A stretch of 64,000 nt of DNA from Linnemannia hyalina (taxonomy: Eukaryota > Mortierellomycota > Mortierellomycetes > Mortierellales > Mortierellaceae): contig JAHRHY010000020.1 of the NCBI GenBank assembly GCA_019671135.1, forward strand, positions 310,001 to 374,000, given 5' to 3'. The translations under genes and the position numbers were made by a program. The notes beneath the pieces were generated by a model. That model worked only from the letters and a program-made list of their open reading frames with translations. It did not search any database and had not been told where the DNA came from. Shown one piece after another: positions 11,723 to 23,856 of the stretch (its first letter is position 1; each line of letters opens with the position of its first letter).

Positions 11723-13642
11723 TTGCTGCATGCGAAGCAAGTTGTTCGATCCTGTGGCGGGGTTGCTGAAGCCGTTGGGGGTCACGGTGAAGGGGAAGGC
11801 GGTGCCGTTGACCAAAGAGCTGGTGGATCCACCAGCGACCGAGGTGTTGGCGCGTGCGTAAAAGGTTGCCGATCCAGCCATTGTTCCGACAGTCATACCC
11901 AAACCTGGGCTCAGGGGCATTCCAGCAGCGGAGCGGGCAGGTCCAGGAAGAGCGTGGGTGTGAAGATAGTTGCAGAGATCTCCACGAGGGCAGTAGCCCT
12001 GCTGTTGAAACTGCAAGCACACCTCTCCTGAAACAATATCGGACTTCATCATCAAGCCCTGGTGGCGCTCAGCCTCGCTCAAATCATCAAAGGCCGACAG
12101 AGGTCCCTTGCCGAAGCGGGTGGGAATCTCCGAGGTCGAGTACGAAGAGGTGAGCTTGGGGAGGGCCGACTTGAGCGACTCCTCGGGGTTGTTGGTGAGA
12201 CCATAGCCGGCGAGACTGTTAGTGCGCTGGGGCATATGGGGTGCGGTGGGAATGCGATCTGCCAAGGGTTTGTTGTTGTACTGGGGCCATTCCGAGGTCC
12301 GTCCCGAGTCGTGTCCACCAGGGTGACGCAGTCCAGAGGAGTGAGGGATCTTGGCAAGATCCAATGCACTGGAAGACGTCGACAGCTATATTTGTAATGT
12401 AAAAGGGGTCAGATAATTGGTACCACACAGAATTTATCCGCTTGGTCGTTGAATAGGGGTAACAAATTGGACTAGAGGCTAGTACACTGCGCAATTCAGG
12501 TGGTAAGAGAGGAACAGCTTGTGCATGCAAATCAAAGAGAAGATGGACACTCACCATGGTGGGGAAGCTGTCGTCATCATTGCCCATGAGGTAGCGCTGC
12601 AGGTAAGAACTGCTGCTTCCGAGGGCAGAGGGTCCGACGCCGAGTCCCTGCTTGTCCTTCCAAATGCCGTCGTCGTGCAAGACCCTGTTCATCTGAAGCG
12701 AGGGCAAACGGCTGCTGCTGTTGTCATGATCGTCCTCAAAGATGAAGCGCTCGGTGTACTGGGACAAGTGAGCATTGTCGTCAAAGGTCGACTCTGAGGG
12801 CGAGGAGCTGACGTCCCTTCCCGATCCTGATCGACCAATCTTGGGCAGACTGCTACGAAGGCGAAAATGTTCAAAGAGAAAGAAAGCCACACAAAAAAAT
12901 ACAAAAAATGAAAAATCAGCCACCGATCGGAATCCATCCCTATTACGACACCTCACTCATGCATGTGTGAAAAATGGCGAGGCACCATGTGTGTGTTTGT
13001 GTGTTGTGTGCATAGCCCACCCGAACAGCCCTCCGCTTTTGTTTGTACTTACTCAACAGAAGACTTTTGTCTATCGCCAATCGACATCTTTTCCATCTCG
13101 CCCCACAGGTCAACTGCATCGTTCGAGTTGCGTCTCGACGCAGGGAGAGAGCGCAGGTTGGCGGCAACATCGGGTGGTCCTGAGAATGAGCCGAGTTTTG
13201 GCTTGTTGAGGCCCGAGGATGATCCGTTACTCTTGGCCGCCAACATGGCCTGCTCCTCCTGAAGCTGCTGAATCTCCAATTGCTGCATCTGTTGCTCAAA
13301 GAGCTCTCTCTTCTTGATACGCAGGCGTTCGTGTTCCAGGCGCTTTTGCTCGAGTTTCTCGGCCTATTTTATGCAAGCAGTAGTGACAAAAACGACGTCA
13401 GCCGCTTCGCTTTCGTTCAATTGGTAGCACAAGCAAGAGTGTGAGGCGTACCACGGAGGAGTGACAGGGGCGTTGAGTCTTACCACTTCGCGGTCGTCTC
13501 GTTCTTGTTCCGTTTCTCCCGAAAACGAGGCACGAGGTTCTTCAGTAGTTGGCGAAGAGCCAATGGCTCTGGCTTGTCGCTGCTGGACAATCTCGTCGCC
13601 ATTGAGCCCCTCGGAGGTGCGTCGCTGGGAATTCAAGGCCAT
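9862..13642 (-). CDS. Pumilio-family RNA-binding protein with CCCH zinc finger (six exons)
   Basis: Exons 13484-13642, 13053-13363, 12555-12852, 11359-12385, 10687-11258 and 9862-10596 join in frame to 1033 residues. Residues about 54-110 are a Glu/Gln/Arg-rich predicted coiled coil. Residues 379-398 are a CCCH finger (C-x8-C-x5-C-x3-H, CLQFQQQGYCPRGDLCNYLH). A run of 38 Gln follows at 476-513. Residues about 545-864 hold eight PUF repeats with base-reading cores CRYLQ, NYLCQ, TRAVQ, NHVIQ, CCVLQ, NYVVQ, SNVME, NYVVQ. SNVME in repeat 7 is the canonical G-reader, so a UGUA-type target in mRNA 3' UTRs is expected. The last 170 residues are a Met/Gly/Asn repeat tail. By family it represses translation or promotes decay of bound mRNAs in the cytoplasm. 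Exon 3 has a TAGCAG double acceptor. Confidence 0.93.
10011..10145 (-). repeat. Coding minisatellite, Met-Asn-Gly repeats
   Basis: Units of 12 nt (CGCGCCGTTCAT and variants) encode MNGA/MNGG repeats in the Pumilio C-terminal tail. Four consecutive near-identical units lie at about 10027-10074. Confidence 0.8.
11615..11728 (-). repeat. CAG/CAA tract encoding 38 consecutive Gln
   Basis: Mixed CAG and CAA codons in the Pumilio gene, followed by Thr and six more Gln. The central part is pure CAG (about 11661-11700), the part most likely to vary in length. Confidence 0.95.
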
Positions 13643-16191
13643 GGTCGGTTGGATAGGTTGAAATTATTCAATTGAATAGACACAAGAAGGCGGATGAAGA
13701 GTGTGTTGTCTTGATAGCCGTTGCTTTCTGGGGCATTGACTAGGGCTTAGATGGCACTAGTAGTTCTGGCAGCAAATGAGTGTGCAAGCTCTACAGTAGA
13801 TAAAGATACAGCATAAATGCTAGAGTTAGTTAATTGGTGGTGGAGAGACAGGATTTTGTGAGCGACGTGGTGAGAAGAGTGAACTGTGCTGTGCAATGAT
13901 ATTCTGAACGCAAAAAAGTGGATAATGGGATCAAGTAGGAGGGAGTAAGAGGGATAGAAAAGTGGAGGGGAAGGAAGAGGGAGCAGCTGACGAACATGAA
14001 AAAAGGGTAAGGTAACGCAGGACAAGAGGCTGTTGGCTACCGTTCAGTATTAAGACGGAGACATGGAAAAAGGTCAAGGTGTATTAAAAAAAAAAGAGTT
14101 TTCTCCAAGAAGGCCAAGGAAGAAAAAAGTGTAAAGCGTATGAGATTGAGAGGGAGAATTGCGTGGGATATGAATTGGGGTAGGAGAGAGCAAAAGGGAA
14201 CGAGTGATATGAAGTGTGTGCGTGTGTTGTTGTTGTGGGTGGGTGTGCAAGGAACCAAAGAACAATCAAGGGAAGGAGATGGTGCAAGAGACAGAGAGGG
14301 AGGAGGGAGAGGAGAGGAGAGAGAAAGCGAGATACAAAGGCACAAAAAGGATGCGAGAGGGGAGGGAAAGAAGGCCAAGGGGTTGAGAAAGAGACAAGTA
14401 CAACAAGGGGAATACAACAACAACCATAACAAGCCAGAACTGGCTGACTGGCTGACTGGCTGACTTGAGTGTGAGTGACAAGACAAGAACGAGAACAACA
14501 GGACTAGGGATGAATGACCGCAGTTGGGTTGGGTTGGTTGAGTCAAAAATAATAAGGAGAGGTGAGTGCACCAAGACCCAATGGTACCGAATGGTAAAAA
14601 GGGTAGTACGAAAGGGGAAACGGAATGGGAAGAGGAAAGAGGGAAAGAGACAAGGGAAGGATGAACAGCCAAAAGGGATTATGCACGAGGAACGTGCAGG
14701 AGGTTGGACAATGGCCTAGTATGCCTCACTCTTATCGATCATTGTCCGTTTCGATAAGTGTCTTTGTGTATTCGCAAGGCGAGCAAGTAACACACATTCA
14801 GGCTCATAGAAAGAGATGGTCAGTCATTCATCTACTTACCAGAAGAAGAGGATCACAGTTGATCGTGGCCGAAGAAAAAAGGGAGGGGTGTGGAAGAAGA
14901 AGAGACTCCCTTGAAGAAAAAAGAAGAGATAGCGCGAGCCGGTGGTAGTGAAGTAGAGAAATAGTTTCCCGTATGTCCGCTGTGTCGTCGTCTGTCGTCC
15001 TTGTCGGGAAGGGAACAGAAAAGGGAAGGAGGGGGAGAAACAAGGTTTTGATGTTGTTGTTGTTGTTGAGTTGGTATTTTTTTTTCTCGCAAAGAGTTGA
15101 TCAGGTAGAAGTCTCCTTTGTCCTGAATCTACTTGCTGCTGGTGAAGAGTCGGCCGGTCTTGTTGACGGAGGTTGTAGGTGTATTTTTTTTGTGGTTGTT
15201 TTTGAGAGTAGCTGCTGAAGGGGGTCCTTAGGAGATCAGGGTGGTGACAAAGATCATGTACAAATAAAAAAAAAAGGAGAAAAAACAAGGGCACAGAAAA
15301 CGAACCAAAGGAATTTTACAAAAGGGCACAAATGAAGAATGTTGTAAGTAAAAGTAGTGTACGTGAATGAATGAAAAAGTGCAAGAAGAATAAATTACAA
15401 AAAGTGTACAGGTGTGTGTGTGTGTGTGTGTTCAAGAAAGTGAGGTGAATGAACAAGTGTGATGATCAATCAACAACAGAAATGAATCCCAATGAGAGAG
15501 AGTGTGTGGAGAAGGAAGGGGGGAGTGGCGGAGTGGAAAAGGGGGGGATGGGGACAAAGGAAGATGAAGGTGGAGGGGATGATGGGGGGAAGGGATAGAG
15601 AAGGAAGAAAAGGAAGAGGAAGGGAAGAGAGAGGGAGAGAGAAAGAAGGGAGAGAGAAAGAAGGGAGAGAGAGAGAAAGAAGTGCAGGCGGAAGTGACGG
15701 TCTGTCTGCCTGTCAGTCTGTGGGTGAGTCGGTGAGTGAAAGGGAAAACCATTCAAGGGAGTTGGTTGGTTTGCATATGCAAAACAAACGACAAACTGTA
15801 AACAAACGTGGTCTTCATGACATCCACACGTCAATAAGGAAAGGAAGGTGCACTAAATTCAAGCACCATCATCCATCGTCATTACCCTTCTTTTTTTTCC
15901 CTTCCTTCGCTTATATGTCTATATCTTTGACCCCTTGCCGCCGAGAACAGAGAAGAAATCTTGGACCAAAACGCTCTTGATAACTATACACTCGCAGAAA
16001 CCATGACAAACAAACAAACAAACATACTGCACCGAGGGAGAGATAGATGGAGGTCCAGAATACGCTGGCATCGCTCGACTGAAAGATGTGTAGACTCGAA
16101 AGAAAAGCACGAGAAAGGGAAAGAGTGTTCAAAAAAGATCTTTAATACAATAGTTTGTTGAATGTTGCCACTAAAAATTAGAGCACTCATC
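13643..16191. other. Long upstream region of the Pumilio gene and 3' flank of parvulin
   Basis: About 2.5 kb without supported coding sequence. Read on the minus strand, 14.0-15.8 kb is strongly CT-rich with TCTC and CCTT runs, typical of fungal promoters and long leaders. A GT microsatellite lies at about 15411-15430. Many open frames here are low-complexity Ser/Leu/Pro and not believable. Confidence 0.5.
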
Positions 16192-17016
16192 CTAGTTCTT
16201 GCGATCCTCAACCATGATGACATGGTATCCGTGCTGGGTCTTGATTGGAGGGTCCGTGTAGATGGGCTTGGCTGTTGAACTCGGCTGCAGCAAGAACGCA
16301 GCATCCTGGAACGCGCCCACCATCGAGCCTGATTTTGTAAGAATGTACAAACGCATTTGTCAAATTAACATCAGCTCTATTATCAGCTTGGCATGGTATA
16401 ACTCGCCTTCGATGAACCAAAATGAGAAGCTTTACCTCGGATCATCCAGCCCAAACTGCCGCCTTCCTTGGCCTTGTCATCACTGTACGCCTCAGCAACC
16501 TGCAATATATCATTAGCCGGTCCAATGTCCATGATTAATACGTGTTCATCTGGCCCGATAAACCTCCTGTCGCGCACAATCACTTCCCTCAACTGAAGAG
16601 GCCACAACAAAAGTAGTCTACCTTGTTGAAAGCGATGCCAGACTTGAGCTTCTCGATAGCCTCCAATGCCTTGCTCTGCTTGTCACAGAGAATGTGGCGA
16701 ACCTTGACGCTGTTGGCGGTCTTCAGTGCCTTGCCTCCCTTGGTATCATCATCTATGATCCCAATGCATCAACGATGAGGGCGAAGTGTTGGGTCAGTCT
16801 CTGTGAGAACCTTTTCTTTGTCCTGTCGTTCCCTGTCTTCCCCAACACATGGTCGATGGTGGCGCATAGTTTCCGTTGCAGTGAATGCCGTTTTGTCTTT
16901 GTGAGTCCATTGCTTTCATTGTTTCCTTAGAACCTTGTCCTCCTATTATTACCGTCGTTGTTGCCCTTCTTTCCTTTGGGTGCGGCGTTCTTCTTGGGTG
17001 CGGCCTTTGGTGGCAT
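16192..17016 (-). CDS. PIN4: Parvulin-14 type peptidyl-prolyl isomerase (four exons)
   Basis: Exons 16953-17016, 16622-16752, 16436-16499 and 16192-16328 give 131 residues. An Ala/Lys-rich basic N-terminus ([18 protein letters not shown]) precedes a complete parvulin rotamase domain: [49 protein letters not shown], then [15 protein letters not shown] at the C-terminus. There is no WW domain, which separates it from Ess1/Pin1. Length and the basic tail match animal Par14 (PIN4; the yeast gene named PIN4 is unrelated). Known members isomerise peptidyl-prolyl bonds and bind DNA and pre-ribosomes in nucleus and nucleolus. It is divergent from SCD6, with 526 nt between start codons. Confidence 0.95.
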
Positions 17017-17542
17017 TGTGTTCGACTTTCTTGTGGTATGTAGAGTAGAGCTCCACAAGCGTGTATCCTTCCTTGAATGAATCAAGCGCTACAATTTTTT
17101 TGGCGCGATGCTGACGTCACTCCTTTGGGAGGTCCAGTGGGCCTCCAACGAAGTGTCAGCCAGTGGGTGGTCCAGTCGTGTCCCTTTGTTCCCTTCTTCC
17201 CTCCAAACTCATCAACCCCCATCCTTCTTCCTCTTGCAAACCTTTTGTCACCAACACCCCGGGTATGTTCTCCCCCATAGCGCCGATCGATACTCATCGA
17301 CAACGATAATAAACACTCTCTTTTCGGCAGCAAGAGTAGTTAGTTCATCGCCCACTCCTCCAAACATGAACAAGGGAAAAACGATCGACGAGGGACTGAC
17401 TCGCGCGGTTGCATGCATCTCTTCTACTCTATTCTCATTGTCATAGAACCAGACAAAGATAACACAGTGCTCAAGGAACCCCACCAAAAAAAACACAAAC
17501 ACATCTCCCTCACCAACAAAGGCAACAACCGAAAAGGAAACA
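17017..17542. promoter_or_regulatory. Shared divergent promoter, parvulin / SCD6
   Basis: The 526 nt between two divergent start codons must hold both promoters. It contains no supported coding sequence. The side next to SCD6 is A-rich and Kozak-like (GGAAACAATGA). Confidence 0.6.
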
Positions 17543-19456
17543 ATGAGCGGCGGATACATTGGTTCGAAGATCAGCTTGATCTCTCGGTCGGATATTCGCT
17601 ACGTCGGAATCCTCCATCACCTCAACCCCACCGACTCGACTGTCGCCCTCGAGCAAGGTAACTTCTTCATAAAATAATGCGCGTCTTTGCTGTCGTTGAT
17701 AATTATTGCCCTGGCCTCGAAACTTGGCTGCATGTTCCCTGTTGAACCAACTCAACAGCCGAAGACAAGGAGAAGAGCATGACACAATAACCAATCCATC
17801 ACATTGGCTTTGTCAACTATAACACTAACAATCACGCCGTTGTTCCGATTTATCGCACTATTTCTTTACAACAGTCAAGTCGTACGGTACTGAAGGTCGT
17901 CGTGGCAACCCTGCAGAGGAGATCCCCCCCAACGACAATATCTTTGAGTACATTGTATTCCGTGGATCGGATGTCAAGGATCTTCACGTTTGCGAACCCC
18001 CAGCTCCCCAGGCTCCAGCGCGTCCTCAGGTCCCCGATGACCCTGCCATCCTTGGCGTAAGTCACACTGTGATATTCCTCGTGTCTATTCAATGACTCTC
18101 TGACACACCTGTCTGAACTGACCCATTGTGAAACCATGCATGAAAAAAATAGACCACGGCACCTCCAAACTACTACAACCAGCAGCAGCAAGGGCCACCT
18201 GCCGGTTACTACCAGCAGCCTCAACAGCCCCAGCAGCAGCAGCAGCCCCCTCAGCAGCACCAACAGCCCGCTCCCCATCAGCCCAACGTCCAAAGGTTGT
18301 CCTCCCCTCCTCAGCACGCTCTCAAGGCTGCCCAGGTACAAACTTTTTACACGCTTTGTGCCAGCTCGTCGTATTCCTGCACTCTCAATATATATACTTA
18401 CAGTATCACTTTACTTTCGATGCTGATATAGGAGGAGGCGAAGCGTTCCCCAACGAACGAGACTAAGCCAGCAGACAAGGAGGCCGATGAGCAAGAAAAG
18501 TCGGATTCGGAGACCATTAAGCCTGCCCCCCCACCAGTTCGTTCGACCCCTAAGACTCAGCCTCAGGAACTGCGCAAGTCGGTCGAGATCCTCGCCAAGC
18601 AGGTCAGCGAGCTCAACGTGTCCAAGGATTCGACAGATGGCGCTGTTCAGAACGACAACGAGCCCAAGTTTTCGAACCGTCTCCCCGGTATGGGCGGTCA
18701 CTTGCTCCACTCGAACAACAACCGTCGTGGAGGCCGTGGTGGCCGCGGTGGTGCCCATGGTCATATGAACAACACCCGTGCTCCCGCTGTCCCTGCCTCG
18801 GATTTCGACTTTGAGACCTCGAACGCCAAGTTCCACAAGGATGAGCTGGCCAAGGAGGTTGGAAAGACTGAAGAGGCAGAGGAAGAGGAAGAGGAAGAGG
18901 TTATTATTCCTCAGGCTGATGAGTTCTACGACCGCTCCAAGTCCTTCTTTGACAACATTTCCTGCGAAACCAAGGAGCGTATGAACAAGGCTGAGCAAAA
19001 GTATGTCTCTTCTTTCTTTATTTCGCGTATTGTTGGTGCATTTTACCACTTCTTGATCTGCTGATATCATTTACTAATCATCCTCATATTATCCCTCAAT
19101 GAACAAGTAGCCAGGGACACAACCGTTTGAGCATGCCTGAGAGACGCGCCAAGCAGTCGGAGGAGCGCCAGTTGAATTTGGAGACGTTCGGTCAGACATC
19201 GGTCGACCAGGGCCGGTTCCGTGGTGGCTACCGTGGAGGTTACCGCGGCGGATACCGTGGTGGCCAGCGTGGAGGCGGCGGCGGCAGCAGCGGCTATGGT
19301 CGTGGCGGATACAACAACAGCAACGGTATGGGCTACAACGCTCGCGGCGGTGGACACTATAACAACAACAACAACCGCAACGGTGGTTACCAGCAACATA
19401 ACCAGCAACATAACCAGCAACAGCAGCAGCAGCAGACACAGCAGCAGCAGGTATAG
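17543..19456 (+). CDS. SCD6: Scd6/LSM14 (Trailer hitch) P-body protein (five exons)
   Basis: Exons 17543-17657, 17875-18056, 18153-18335, 18432-19000 and 19111-19456 encode 464 residues. Residues 1-85 are the LSm14 domain ([20 protein letters not shown], then [20 protein letters not shown]). A Pro/Gln-rich linker follows. FDF motif at about 284-287 ([20 protein letters not shown]), FFD box at 332-334 ([13 protein letters not shown]), TFG box at 375-377 (RQLNLETFG), then RGG/RGGY repeats and an Asn/Gln-rich tail. This is the complete family architecture. Known members bind eIF4G through RGG repeats and Dhh1/DDX6 and Edc3-type partners through FDF/FFD/TFG, repressing translation and promoting decapping in cytoplasmic P bodies. 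Confidence 0.95.
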
Positions 19457-20336
19457 AGCCAGGAGGAGGTATTCTTGCTGAGCTGAAATATGAGAGATTG
19501 AGTTGCGTCGAGGTTTTATGGGAATGTGGAGGAGGCACAGAGACAAGAAGCAAATAAGGCATTGTGAATGTTATGCCTTTCAAAGTGTAAGGAGGAGAAT
19601 GTGGAGGAGCCAGGCCGCTTTTTGTTGCAAAGGCGAATTGTACAATAAATGATAGCCATCTGTTTGAAACGAGATTGTGATTACCTGGAGGATTAACGAG
19701 GTCGTTGTGGGTTCTCTGCTCCCTGCTTGCGAATAATGGACGGATGTTTGTTTTGGTCACCACCCTTGTTCTGTAGTTGTAGAAAGAGGATGAAAAGAGA
19801 AGAGGCGTGAGGAAGTGAGGAAGTGAGGAAGTGAGGAGGTGAGGAAGGCAGAATTAGTAGACTCCTATCCCGAGATATGGAGGGGTAAAAAGGGGGCAAG
19901 GGTAAAGAGGAGGCGAAGGAAAAGGTGGAAAGTAGAAAGAGGAGTGAGATTGGATATGGATCATGGTGGTGTTGGTGTTGAAATGTGCGAGGTGCATAAG
20001 TATGTGTGACATGTGTGTTATTTATTGGGTAATTGTTTGAGGATATGTGGTGTTGGCGAAAGAACGAGACGAGACCTCAAATTTCATTTCACTTTGTTAT
20101 TTGTCTGGCTTTTCGTTCTTCTTTTGTTCTTCTTTTTCTTCTTTCTTTTCTCTTCACGCCTCGACCGACAAGACTCATCTCCTCTCTCCTCCCTCCTCCC
20201 TCCTCCCTCCTCCCTCCTCACGACCTCGCCCTTCCTTTCGTCATCCAGGACTGACACCTTTTTTACATCCACACAAGGACACTCATCAAGGAACCAGCCA
20301 CAAGCAACAGAGGCGAGACACACACAACCGTTCGCG
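19457..20336. other. Intergenic between SCD6 and PMT2
   Basis: SCD6 3' flank, then a GAGGAAGTGAGGAAGT direct repeat block near 19805-19845 and a CCTCCCTCCT tract near 20180-20220 just before the PMT2 start. No gene seen. Confidence 0.45.
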
Positions 20337-23300
20337 ATGTACACGAGCGAGAACATCAAACGGCGCAACCCCATTGGGTCCTCCGCCGCCCGCGACCAAT
20401 CACTCCAACAACCCCAGGATGACCACCATCACAGCAACTCCCAGAACCGCGCATCAGACCCTTACGGACAGAACCCCTTGAAACCTGCATTCCAGCAGCA
20501 ACAGCATCAGCAAGCGGGTGGTGGTGGCGGTGGGTACGGACATAGAGACCATTACCAGTTTGGGTATGCGCCGCCACGGAAAGAGTATTCTGCCAACAAG
20601 GTATTTTAAGTGGTTTTGTTACATTGTTTTATTGCGATTGACGTTTGGGTGTGGTGGTGGCGGGTAAAGAAAATTAGGGCTGTTGAGAGTCGACGAATAT
20701 TCGGGATAAACAGAGAGCATATGAGTTACGAGTTTAATGGGTAATATTTTTGCTCAACGCCAACCCACCATTGTTGTCTTTTGAAAAAAAAGGAGAGGCT
20801 GCGATGAGAATAACAGCAATAACAGCGTTGGTCGAATGGAAGAAAGAAGTAGGACGATGAAACGAGTGAGAGCACTAACACGTTCACCGCCATTGCTTCA
20901 TACTCATGTGCTATGCATTAGTATATCCGATTCTACCAAGAGAACGATTACATCCTGATCCCGACCCTGTTGACGCTGGTGTCGTTCTGGACGCGGTTCA
21001 GGGATATCAAGTCTTCGGATATTGTCGTCTGGGACGAGGTAATGCCTTGCTCTGCTATTGTTTTACAACACGATTGATTGATTTAGATGACGGAATGTAG
21101 GAAAAAGAGAGTGATCCGGCAGATCTGCCGATAACAAAACAACAACAACACAACACGACACACATACCGACCCTGCTTCACATTACAAAAGCACGCACGC
21201 ACTCTTGTTTTTGTGTTTGTTTGTTTGTTTCTGTGCCTTCGCTTCCCTCCTTTTGACGCAATTGCTCTCTCATTCATTTATTTTTTATGCTATCGACCCT
21301 CCATCTCGTGCTGGCTGGATCCATGCTATATTCATTTGTTCTCAGGCCCATTTCGGCAAGGTAAGACTTTCCTAGTCCCGTCCCTGGTCATTCACGTGAA
21401 CAGGGTTCTTTGCTATCATCTATGCTCTTAATTGTTCCATGAAAAGTGGCACACTGTACTCACATACCATCGCCCTTCTTACCAAATAGTTCGGTTCATA
21501 CTACATCAAGGGAGAGTTCTATTTCGATGTACACCCACCTCTGGGCAAGATGCTGGTCGGACTATCAGGAGCCCTGGCCGGATACGACGGCTCCTTCGGC
21601 TTTGACTCTGGCGCCAAATACCCAGACATTGGCTTTGGATTCATGCGCATCTTCAACGCCTTCTTTGGAGCCATCATGGTCCCCCTCGCCTACTGGACCT
21701 CACAGGAGTTGAGAATGTCGCAGACCGCCTGCGTCTTTGCTGCTGTTCTTGTCCTATTTGACAATGCCTACGTCACCATCAGTCGCTTTATTCTTCTGGA
21801 CTCTATGCTCCTCGCCGCCACCTGCTTTGTCTTTTTCTGTCTTACTCGCTTCCGGAACGAGCGCTATGAGTATGTCTCGTTCGTATTTGTTGCATACCGA
21901 TGCTAACACGGATTGATCCTGGGCGTGGACAGAAACTAATTACAAGGTTGATCACTCTCCATGCCTCTGATAGCCCGTTCTCGTTGGACTGGTGGTTGTG
22001 GTTGGCTATGACTGGTGTTGCTATTGGACTCGTCTCCAGTATCAAGTGGGTTGGTCTCTTTGTCACCGCTTTGGTGGGCTTGGTAAGCTTTGCACTCTGG
22101 TATCAATTATTACTCGGGATGTAAAACCATGGACGCTGATGTCACTCTTGGTGCTAAACGCATTTACAAATTACATATACCATGACGATAGAACACTATT
22201 GAGGAGCTGTGGGACTTGTTTGGTGATTTGAGCATACCCAAGACCACGTACATCAAGCATTGGGTTGCTCGTGCTGCCTGCCTGATCGCTCTACCCTTCT
22301 CTGTCTACGTGGCCTCGTTCGCGCTCCACTTTGCCATCCTTCGCAACAGCGGACCTGGAGATGCCCAGATGAGTTCTCTCTTCCAGGCCAGCCTTAACGG
22401 CAACGACTTCCGTAGCAACCCCCTTTGTAAGTTCTCGATTTCTATGTATAATAATGATACTGATTTTGGAGGTCGTAGCATGTCATTAATTATGTAATGA
22501 ACAATATAAATAGATGTGGCGTATGGATCGAAGGTGTCGATCAAGAACACGGGATATGGCGGAGGATTACTTCACTCGCACGTTCAGACGTTCCCTGAGG
22601 GATCTGGTCAGCAACAGGTCACTTGCTACCACCACAAGGATAACAACAACAACTGGATCATCAAACACGCTAAGAGCGAGGAGGTCCCAGAGGATACTGG
22701 TAGCCCCCTGATTCTGCGTGATGGCAACTTGGTCCGTCTGGGACATGAGCAGACCAACCGTAGCTTGCACAGTCATCGTATCAAGGCTCCCGTTACTTCT
22801 GCACAGTGGGAAGTCAGTGGCTATGGAGACGACTCGACCAACGATGCCAACGATGAGTGGATCATTGAGGTTGTGGACGAGAACAGCCATCATCCCAAGG
22901 ATGGACAATTGAGATCGCTTTCGACCACGTTCAGATTGAGACATCGTATCCTGGGATGCCTTTTGACTGCTGAGAATGTCAACCTGCCTCAGTGGGGATT
23001 CCGTCAGATCGAGGTTACTTGTGACACCCGTAATCGTACCAACTCGCCCCACTCCATCTGGAACGTTGAACAACACTGGAACGACAAGCGTAAGTCCTAT
23101 ATCGATGATTGGTCGTGTTTATTTATCGAATATCGATAGTTACTAACTATACTCTTTATTTATGTTGTATGATCAATAGTGCCAGCAGGAGAGGGCAACT
23201 TGTATAAGAGCAAGTTTTGGAAGGACTTTTGGCATTTGAATGTGGCGATGATGACATCCAACAACGCATTGATCCCGGACCCCGACAAGGAGGATGTGTT

Positions 23301-23856
23301 GGCATCAAACCCAAGCCAGTGGCCCTTGTTGGCAGTTGGTCTTCGTATGTGCGGATGGGGCGATGATACGATCAAGTTTTATCTCTTGGGCAACCCTATT
23401 GCCTGGTGGGGCGGTACCTTTTCATTGGGTGTCTTCGCGCTGACTGTGTTTTACTACATTATCCGCCGTCAACGCAAGTTCCAGGATGTGAGCCCCATGG
23501 AATGGGAGCATTTCTTGGCTGCGGGCAAGTTGCTTGTCGGAGGCTGGTTCCTGCACTACATTCCCTTCTGTGTCATGGGCCGAGTGACGTACTTGCACCA
23601 TTACTTCCCTGCCCTGTACTTTTCGCTTTTACTGTTCAGTCTTATGATTGACCATTTCGTCAACCGGCCAGGAGTGTCTAGCAAGGTCCGGAATGCGGTG
23701 TGGGCGGTTGCGTTTGCGGCAGTAACGTTTACATTCTTTTTCTTTTGGGATGTCACTTATGGTATTCGGGGACCTGCAGCAGAGACGATGACGAGTCGGC
23801 AGTGGCGGGGAGCTTGGAATATTATTGACGACCATAAGCCCAACACGTTTATTTAG
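20337..23856 (+). CDS. PMT2: Protein O-mannosyltransferase, PMT2 subfamily (eight exons)
   Basis: Exons 20337-20600, 20922-21038, 21346-21360, 21490-21869, 21974-22082, 22192-22426, 22514-23089 and 23180-23856 join in frame to 790 residues. Transfers mannose from dolichyl-phosphate-mannose to Ser/Thr of secretory proteins in the ER. A Gln/Gly-rich cytosolic N-terminus precedes the first membrane span. The first luminal loop holds the essential Asp-Glu ([20 protein letters not shown]) and HPPLGKMLVGLSG. MIR repeats lie at about 374-560 (GGLLHSHVQTFPEG, QQVTCYHHKDNNN). Hydrophobic segments follow to the end. [11 protein letters not shown] and DGSFGFDSG favour PMT2 over PMT1 or PMT4. The third exon is only 15 nt (AHFGK). 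Usually works as a PMT1-PMT2 dimer. Confidence 0.95.

Noticed and set aside
11378..12031. Leu-rich frame on + opposite the Pumilio Gln tract
   Set aside because: Antisense reading of CAG repeats.
14037..15834. Several Ser/Leu/Pro-rich frames on - upstream of the Pumilio gene
   Set aside because: Low-complexity products of a CT-rich leader; no domain or conserved start.
17017..17542. Val/Phe-rich frame on - between parvulin and SCD6
   Set aside because: Lies in the divergent promoter and has no start context or homology.
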